Virus record (IMG/VR): IMGVR_UViG_3300029319_000499
Location: 1 to 24,293 of that record
Length of the DNA: 24,293 nt
Direction: 5' to 3' (one strand)
From: a virus
Shown: piece after piece, positions 20,226 through 24,293 of the stretch
Layout of the letters: each line of letters starts with the position of its first letter
How positions within the stretch are numbered: position 1 is the first letter of the stretch
The notes under the pieces: model-generated
The model's database searches: none
What the model was told of the DNA's origin: nothing
Seen by the model: only the letters and a program-made list of their open reading frames with translations
Translations under genes and position numbers: made by a program

Positions 20226-21614
20226 CTAAATGATGAGGAAGGCTGACCCGTCCAGGGTCTCGGTGAGGAAACATTCGGCTATGTAACCGACTGCGTCAAA
20301 ATGATGTTTCAGGTCTCCAGATGTTTCCCCTCGCCAATGCCTTAGCGTTGAGATCAGATGTGTGCATCCCTCATGGACCATGAATCGGCCCTCCACACAT
20401 GCGGAGGATATCATACGCGCTCTAGCCCTGACTGATCCGGGACCTTTATAGGGGACCTGAATGGAGAAGGGTGGTCTAGCTGATCCCATGGCTTTAGCAA
20501 AGCCCCTCTCCAGGAGCTGATTCACTGAGAACCCCAGCCCCAGCCTTCCTGCACTGTTGGAGTCACCACGAGCCTCGTCGATCTGCCATGCATCAATGTT
20601 CCAGGATTTGAGCATCTGGAGAATGTGTCTGGCCTCTTCAGCAGGAGTGTTCCTGTCCTCTGAGACATAGGCATCCAAAACCCATAGCCTATCTGAGCCG
20701 TATGCTACGAGATAACAGACAGAAGACCCAGGCTGCTCACCGTGGTCCCATCCGAGGCCCAGTGACTCAATCCCTGTAGGAATCTCTGAGAAGACATTCT
20801 CCTCACTGAAGCTGATCCATCTATCTACTGTGACACCAGACCATGCACCCTCCACCCGCTGTGCTCTCTCCCACGGTCCGTATCCTGCTATCTGTTTCTC
20901 GATGCTCTCAGCAGTCCTGTGGGGGCAGTTCTCAGGGTTCAGCTTGATCCTGTGGATGTCCCAGTCTGGCTCCTTTGCTGGCTCCCCTGTGTCGGGGTTA
21001 CCGTCCACCCAGTCCCTGAGCCATTCTGCGGGCCTGCCGATAGGCGTGAAGCCCATGAAGATTGGGGCATTGTTCACAGCCACACGAGACCTGGCCTCAC
21101 CAAAGTGGCCACGCTTGGGCAGCTCATCCACGGCAAGGAAGTCAATGGTGGCACCAGCTAGCGCCATTTGTTCCTGAGAGCCTGACTTCCCTATCATCAG
21201 GCTGCCTGAGTTTAGTCTCAGCATCTTGGAGCCCCTGTAGGTGTATCCCCTGCCTGAGTCATAAACGGTGTGAGGGTGGAGCACTCCAGGTGGCTCAATC
21301 TCCCTGAGCTTGGCTGAAAAGTTCCTCCAGCCCGCTTTCAGATCAGCGCACAGAATCCACCCCACTGTCGGTGGTGGCTCAGTGGGTCTGAAGGGGTGGG
21401 AGCTGGTAGCATAAAACCAGCATTCTGCCGCCACCGCCCTGGTCTTCCCGACCTGGTTGCCTGCGATGAGGAGTCTCAGGGTCTCTTGGCTTTTATGGAA
21501 CCGCTGTTGACCTGGAGACATCCCACCCTTCCCAGCTGCCTCCTTGACGTACTTGGCAAGATTGTTGGAGCTGTAGAGGTCAGCTGCTCTCTTGATCTGG
21601 CTGATGTTGATCAT
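20226..21614 (-). CDS. terL: Terminase large subunit (packaging ATPase-nuclease)
   Basis: A 462-aa protein, within the usual terminase size range. Residues 51-59 (AGNQVGKTR) are a Walker A loop, and residues 157-164 (IDFLAVDE) are Walker B with the catalytic Glu at 164. FMGFTPIG near residue 187 fits the motif III/coupling region. The C-terminal RNase H-like nuclease half shows acidic positions LGLGWDHGE (D290), QIDEARGDSNS (D346 and D351) and HHFDAVGYIAE (D440). The enzyme cuts concatemeric DNA and pumps it through the portal. The start is an ATGA overlap with the upstream stop, with GAGG 7 nt before the ATG. Its position before the portal gene is canonical. Confidence 0.96.
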   Translation of the reverse strand: MINISQIKRAADLYSSNNLAKYVKEAAGKGGMSPGQQRFHKSQETLRLLIAGNQVGKTRAVAAECWFYATSSHPFRPTEPPPTVGWILCADLKAGWRNFSAKLREIEPPGVLHPHTVYDSGRGYTYRGSKMLRLNSGSLMIGKSGSQEQMALAGATIDFLAVDELPKRGHFGEARSRVAVNNAPIFMGFTPIGRPAEWLRDWVDGNPDTGEPAKEPDWDIHRIKLNPENCPHRTAESIEKQIAGYGPWERAQRVEGAWSGVTVDRWISFSEENVFSEIPTGIESLGLGWDHGEQPGSSVCYLVAYGSDRLWVLDAYVSEDRNTPAEEARHILQMLKSWNIDAWQIDEARGDSNSAGRLGLGFSVNQLLERGFAKAMGSARPPFSIQVPYKGPGSVRARARMISSACVEGRFMVHEGCTHLISTLRHWRGETSGDLKHHFDAVGYIAECFLTETLDGSAFLII

Positions 21615-21829
21615 GATTCAGCCTCTCCCATCCAGTACACCAGGGAGGGTCCATCCTCATAGAGGGCCAGCTCAGCGTACTCCCACTCTGCTGAGTCATC
21701 CAGTGGCCGCAGGAGCTTCCATCCATACTGCTGGTGGACATAGCTAAAAGCCTCATCGACGCACATGCCCCAATGAGCTGCCTCAAACAGCTGGCCATTG
21801 ATGGAGATGCAGAAGCCAAAAAGGATCAC
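21611..21829 (-). CDS. Hypothetical 72-aa protein before large terminase
   Basis: I do not recognise this protein. It starts with GTG, overlapping the preceding stop as GTGA, with AAGGA about 8 nt upstream. Its TGA overlaps the terminase ATG as ATGA. The sequence is acidic and aromatic (WGMCVDEAFSYV, then WEYAELALYEDGPSLVYWMG), which suggests a small folded domain and contrasts with the two basic proteins just before it. It fills the only space between them and the large terminase, so the tight tiling is the main evidence that it is translated. Confidence 0.6.
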   Translation of the reverse strand: MILFGFCISINGQLFEAAHWGMCVDEAFSYVHQQYGWKLLRPLDDSAEWEYAELALYEDGPSLVYWMGEAES

Positions 21830-22068
21830 CGCTTCTTTCCTTTGTGCAGCCCATGACGAGCTGTTGTCTTGCCCTTCCTGGTCGCGGCTCTCTTCTTCCT
21901 GTTGGCTGCTGCTAGTTTCTTCCTGCCTGCCTTGGTGCCCTTGAGGGCTGCAATCGCCCTGGCTGGAGCATAGACCTCACCGGTCTTCCCTGATGGCTTT
22001 CCTGACGCAGTCCTCCACTTCTGCTTAGTCCACCGCGCCAAGCTTTTCTGTGACTTCTTCCGACCCAT
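21826..22068 (-). CDS. Small basic protein with WTKQKWRTxSGKPS motif
   Basis: An 80-aa, very lysine/arginine-rich protein. Near the N-terminus it has SLARWTKQKWRTASGKPS followed by VYAPARAIAAL, a block I remember from many phage and algal-virus small proteins of unknown function. The second half is an Ala/Lys/Arg tail resembling a histone H1-like tail. It is translationally coupled to the preceding basic gene through TAATG, and the pair is probably co-expressed. A role in binding packaged DNA is possible but not shown. It is small enough to be missed in routine annotation; coding is supported by tiling with no gap and by the recognisable motif. Confidence 0.75.
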   Translation of the reverse strand: MGRKKSQKSLARWTKQKWRTASGKPSGKTGEVYAPARAIAALKGTKAGRKKLAAANRKKRAATRKGKTTARHGLHKGKKR

Positions 22069-22271
22069 TATTTTTTCTTGTAGCCTCCACCAGCTGCCCT
22101 GTATCGACGAGCCAGCATCTGAGCCTTTCTAGCTGACCAGACTCCAGGTGGGCCACCCTTGGACCCTGCTTTGATGGCTCTGAACATCTTCTTCCTCATG
22201 CCTGGTTTTGTGTAGTTACCAGCTGCATTCACCGTGCTCTTCTTTCTTGTCTTCTTCTTCTTCCTGGCCAT
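22068..22271 (-). CDS. Small basic protein with GGxPGxWSARKAQ motif
   Basis: A 67-aa protein, about one third Lys/Arg. After a lysine-rich N-terminus it carries NYTKPGMRKKMFRAIKAG and then GGPPGVWSARKAQMLARRY, ending in GGGYKKK. This motif set recurs in small uncharacterised phage and large-virus proteins; I recall a DUF5872-like name but cannot verify it. The charge and size suggest a nucleic-acid-binding or virion-packaged basic protein, which is inference. The start is supported by AGGAG 5 nt before the ATG, placed just after the small terminase stop. Its stop overlaps the next start as TAATG. Confidence 0.75.
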   Translation of the reverse strand: MARKKKKTRKKSTVNAAGNYTKPGMRKKMFRAIKAGSKGGPPGVWSARKAQMLARRYRAAGGGYKKK

Positions 22272-22279
22272 TGGTGCTC

Positions 22280-22720
22280 CTATTGTGCCACAGCTCTTCT
22301 ATTCAGCGCAGCCAAGATGAGATCCTCAGGCAACTCAGCAACATGGCTGATGATGGCCTCACGCCCCTCCTCAGTGCTGGGATCCACAAGATGATCAGTG
22401 TTCTCCACCTCAGGCTCAGTCAGCTCTACTTGCTCCTTTCTGAATCCATGCCGCCTCTCCAGGAGCCAAGCAGCTGAGGTCCAGTTCCCCTCCTGGGCGG
22501 CCTTCTTGATAACTGCCAGACAATGAGCTGCGCTCTGAGCCTCTGCTCTTTTTATGGACTCCAGAAGCTCCAGGAACTCAGGCTCTCCTGACTGTCCCCT
22601 CTGCCTCCAAGCATAGAAGGTGGACTCACTGACCCCAGCATACTGCGCAGCCAGCTTGTTCGTCATGCCCAGCTTGATCCCCTCCACCAGTCGGGCCTTT
22701 GTCTCAGCATTGAGCTTCAT
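22280..22720 (-). CDS. terS: Terminase small subunit
   Basis: A 146-aa protein with an N-terminal helix-turn-helix (KLAAQYAGVSESTFYAWRQ, about residues 22-40) of the phBC6A51/terminase-small type. A helical segment follows with NWTSAAWLLERRHGFRKEQ (about residues 78-96), a very common signature of small terminases. The C-terminus is acidic. Small terminases form rings that recognise the packaging site and hand DNA to the large subunit. It overlaps the glycosyltransferase gene by 17 nt and lies upstream of the large terminase with three small genes between them. A plain HTH regulator is the alternative, but the WLLERR-type motif and the context favour TerS. Confidence 0.88.
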   Translation of the reverse strand: MKLNAETKARLVEGIKLGMTNKLAAQYAGVSESTFYAWRQRGQSGEPEFLELLESIKRAEAQSAAHCLAVIKKAAQEGNWTSAAWLLERRHGFRKEQVELTEPEVENTDHLVDPSTEEGREAIISHVAELPEDLILAALNRRAVAQ

Positions 22721-23579
22721 TGGGTCTCTCCTTCCTGTGGGCCTCTGACAGGATCATCGGCGTGGTGTTCTTCCATTGTATCGAGTGATGCAGCCTCATG
22801 TGCTTATCGCCCATGGCTTGGATGTGGACAGATGAGGGGTGGAAGAGGATGGTGTAGAAGCTCTTAGTGTAGGTCCCTGCATCAAGGTACATCTGAGTTA
22901 GACCTCCTGTGTTTTGCTGGGTGGTGGTTTGAGTCAGGCTCACTTGGTTGACTGTGAAGAACAGCTCACCCCTGGAACCACCCACGACATAGGTGGTGAC
23001 ATCGTCATTCATCCTGGCCACAAAGTCGACCGGCCTATCTGCACGACACACAAAGCTGTTCATTGCCTTCCTTCTCAGGGCTGGCATCTTGCCGAATCTG
23101 CTGTTGTGTCTTCCACCAATGAAGTCACCACCCTGAGCAAGCGCAATGGTCGCGGCTCCTGACGTTTCTAGCAGGTCCACCAGTGCTCCAAAGATTCTGT
23201 CCAGGCTGTAGACCCCTCGACCAGTGGCATAGTTCAAACGGTGATCAAAGCGATACTCAAAATAGGTGTAGTCGTCATCCAGCTGGATGAAGTGGGATAG
23301 CCCCAGCTCTTGGGCCAGCTTGAAACAGGCATGACGGGCGAAGAGAACAGTGTCTAGCCTTTGGAGGTTGTCCCCTGTGTCCACCGCCTCAGCTGCGGCC
23401 TGTTTATCAAAGATCAGGACCTGGTCTTCATACTGCTGCTGATAGCGTGGGAGGGCTTCATCCATGTCATCCACGATCAGATAAATGCTTCCAGTGTAGC
23501 CACGAGCCCTGAGCGTCTCATAGGTCTTCACATTGTCTGGCCTGCCATGGGTCAAGATGAAGGCTGCAAAACTATCCAT
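22704..23579 (-). CDS. Putative TET-associated-type glycosyltransferase (DNA modification)
   Basis: A 291-residue protein opening with MDSFAAFILTHGRPDNVKTY. It resembles the phage glycosyltransferase family described beside TET/JBP oxygenases (TAGT), which transfers sugar to 5-hydroxymethyl-pyrimidine in phage DNA. A nucleotide-sugar fold is suggested by the VDD turn near residue 37 and by a metal-binding DDD at residues 101-103 (FIQLDDDYTYFEY). The segment ALAQGGDFIGG near residue 145 is another feature I remember from this family. I chose the ATG at 23579, preceded by GAGG at 6 nt; an ATG two codons earlier (23585) is also possible. A longer frame back to 23624 lies inside the ParB gene and lacks a ribosome site. 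No TET oxygenase or hydroxymethylase is in this window, so the substrate base is unknown. Family assignment is from memory of motifs. Confidence 0.68.
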   Translation of the reverse strand: MDSFAAFILTHGRPDNVKTYETLRARGYTGSIYLIVDDMDEALPRYQQQYEDQVLIFDKQAAAEAVDTGDNLQRLDTVLFARHACFKLAQELGLSHFIQLDDDYTYFEYRFDHRLNYATGRGVYSLDRIFGALVDLLETSGAATIALAQGGDFIGGRHNSRFGKMPALRRKAMNSFVCRADRPVDFVARMNDDVTTYVVGGSRGELFFTVNQVSLTQTTTQQNTGGLTQMYLDAGTYTKSFYTILFHPSSVHIQAMGDKHMRLHHSIQWKNTTPMILSEAHRKERPNEAQC

Positions 23580-24293
23580 GGTCATCCTCAAAGGCTCCTG
23601 CGATGTCCTTTGTGAGCCTAACAAAACCCAGCTCTATTGCGCGATCAAAATCAATGATCACCAGTGCTGAATCTTCCATCAGCTGCTGGATCTCAGGCCT
23701 GCTGTGAGCATAAAACTCCGCAATCTTGTCATAGCGAAAGACAATGTGTCTCTGCGCTGCCATGAGTAGAAAGAGCTTCTCCTCCTCAGTCAGGTCTGCA
23801 CGGGAGATTTTAGCGGTCAACTCTGACGCTCTTGTCATATCAATGAGATCAGCAATATCCGGCTTTTCTCCTGTGATTTCATAGATCGGGCTCTCCACTT
23901 TGTGGGTGTAGATGTCCTCCTGATTCTCATCAGGGGCATCCTGGAGGAGTTCAGAAAGCTCCTTTTCTGTCCACCCCAGACCATCGATGTCCTGGCCTTC
24001 CTCGCTAAGCTGATTGAGGACCACATTGAGAAGCTCCTCATCCCAGTCGGCCAGCTCGCCAAGCTTGTTGTCAGCTAGTGCCAGGAGCCTGGCGTCACTC
24101 TCTGAGATGTCCAGGTATCTGACAGGGACCTCTGTCATCCTCAGTTCTAGTGCAGCCTTCAGCCTGGTGTGACCAGCTATGATCATTCCATCCTCTCTCC
24201 GGGCCACGATTGGTGCCCCAAAGCCAAAGCGCTGGATGGATTCCATGAGTGGACCCACCGCGTGATCATTCTTCCTGGGATTGTCCCTCCACC
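23572..24293 (-). CDS. ParB-like domain protein, 5'-truncated by window edge
   Basis: The frame is open to the window edge, so the true start lies outside; 239 residues are visible. A GTG at 24258 could be taken as the start, but the frame upstream of it reads WRDNPRKNDHAV, which is the conserved NPR-x-N opening of the ParB/Spo0J N-terminal domain. The ParB fold continues with SIQRFGFGAPIV and the GHTRLKAALEL motif, in which ParB proteins contact DNA or nucleotide. The last ~100 residues form a second helical domain with AAQRHIVF, AEFYAH and DSALVIIDFDRAIELGF, which I remember from phage ParB-like proteins near DNA-modification genes. The gene overlaps the next one by 8 nt. Phage ParB domains often act in DNA modification or as nucleases rather than in segregation, and this one has no ParA neighbour in view. 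The ParB fold is confident; the exact role is inferred. Confidence 0.85.
   Translation of the reverse strand, partial: WRDNPRKNDHAVGPLMESIQRFGFGAPIVARREDGMIIAGHTRLKAALELRMTEVPVRYLDISESDARLLALADNKLGELADWDEELLNVVLNQLSEEGQDIDGLGWTEKELSELLQDAPDENQEDIYTHKVESPIYEITGEKPDIADLIDMTRASELTAKISRADLTEEEKLFLLMAAQRHIVFRYDKIAEFYAHSRPEIQQLMEDSALVIIDFDRAIELGFVRLTKDIAGAFEDDHG

Noticed and set aside
20218-20274. Upstream start for the 69-aa protein
   Set aside because: The extension overlaps the terminase gene and lacks a ribosome site; the ATG at 20217 has AGGAG.
23580-23624. Longer start for the glycosyltransferase
   Set aside because: The extra residues are not typical of the family, lie inside the ParB-like gene and have no ribosome site.
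1-24293. tRNA genes, CRISPR arrays, insertion sequences, integrase or attachment sites
   Set aside because: I looked for cloverleaf-like segments, spaced direct repeats, transposase motifs and recombinase motifs and found none that stand up.

Overview
The window is a late-gene block of a tailed bacteriophage or prophage (Caudoviricetes). The long tape-measure protein, separate tail-tube protein and frameshifted tail chaperone point to a siphovirus with a long non-contractile tail. Every supported gene is on the minus strand, so transcription runs from high to low coordinates. Genes are packed tightly with many 1-44 nt stop/start overlaps (TAATG, TGATG, ATGA, GTGA). Strong AGGAGG/GGAG ribosome-binding sites indicate a bacterial host that uses Shine-Dalgarno initiation. 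Base composition looks near 50% GC by eye. I see nothing that fixes the host, and no tRNA, CRISPR array, integrase or insertion sequence.

Layout in transcription order: (1) 24293-22704: a ParB-like protein cut by the window edge, then a putative TET-associated-type glycosyltransferase, suggesting DNA modification. (2) 22720-20226: packaging, with a small terminase, two small very basic proteins, a 72-aa unknown and the large terminase. (3) 20217-16844: a 69-aa protein, portal, scaffold-like coiled-coil protein, a 125-bp leader, and the major capsid protein followed by a strong hairpin. (4) 16775-13257: an unknown 231-aa protein, an unlisted 45-aa ORF, a decoration-like protein, and head-tail connector, tail terminator and HK97-gp10-like completion proteins. 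(5) 13246-9742: tail tube, tail chaperone with an apparent +1 frameshift extension, and tape measure. (6) 9742-3115: a 1111-aa sialidase-like tail protein, a hub-like protein and three small or medium tail-tip accessory proteins. (7) 3111-1025: a probable lysis module with an XhlA-like protein, other small membrane proteins, a Holin_LLH-like soluble protein, an L,D-transpeptidase-like putative endolysin and an acidic-tailed membrane protein; two basic proteins, one only 25 aa, are interleaved. (8) 876-475: SSB, closed by a near-perfect intrinsic terminator at 417-452. (9) A candidate promoter/operator and the start of a new coiled-coil gene that runs off the left edge.

Together the genes package DNA, build the head, join it to the tail, assemble the tail and adsorption apparatus, and lyse the cell. 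The observations most worth checking are the +1 frameshift in the tail chaperone with a perfect anti-SD complement upstream, the ParB/glycosyltransferase modification pair beside the terminase, the sialidase-like protein directly after the tape measure, and the unusual lysis module. All functional calls rest on reading the sequence and remembered family motifs; no database search was run.
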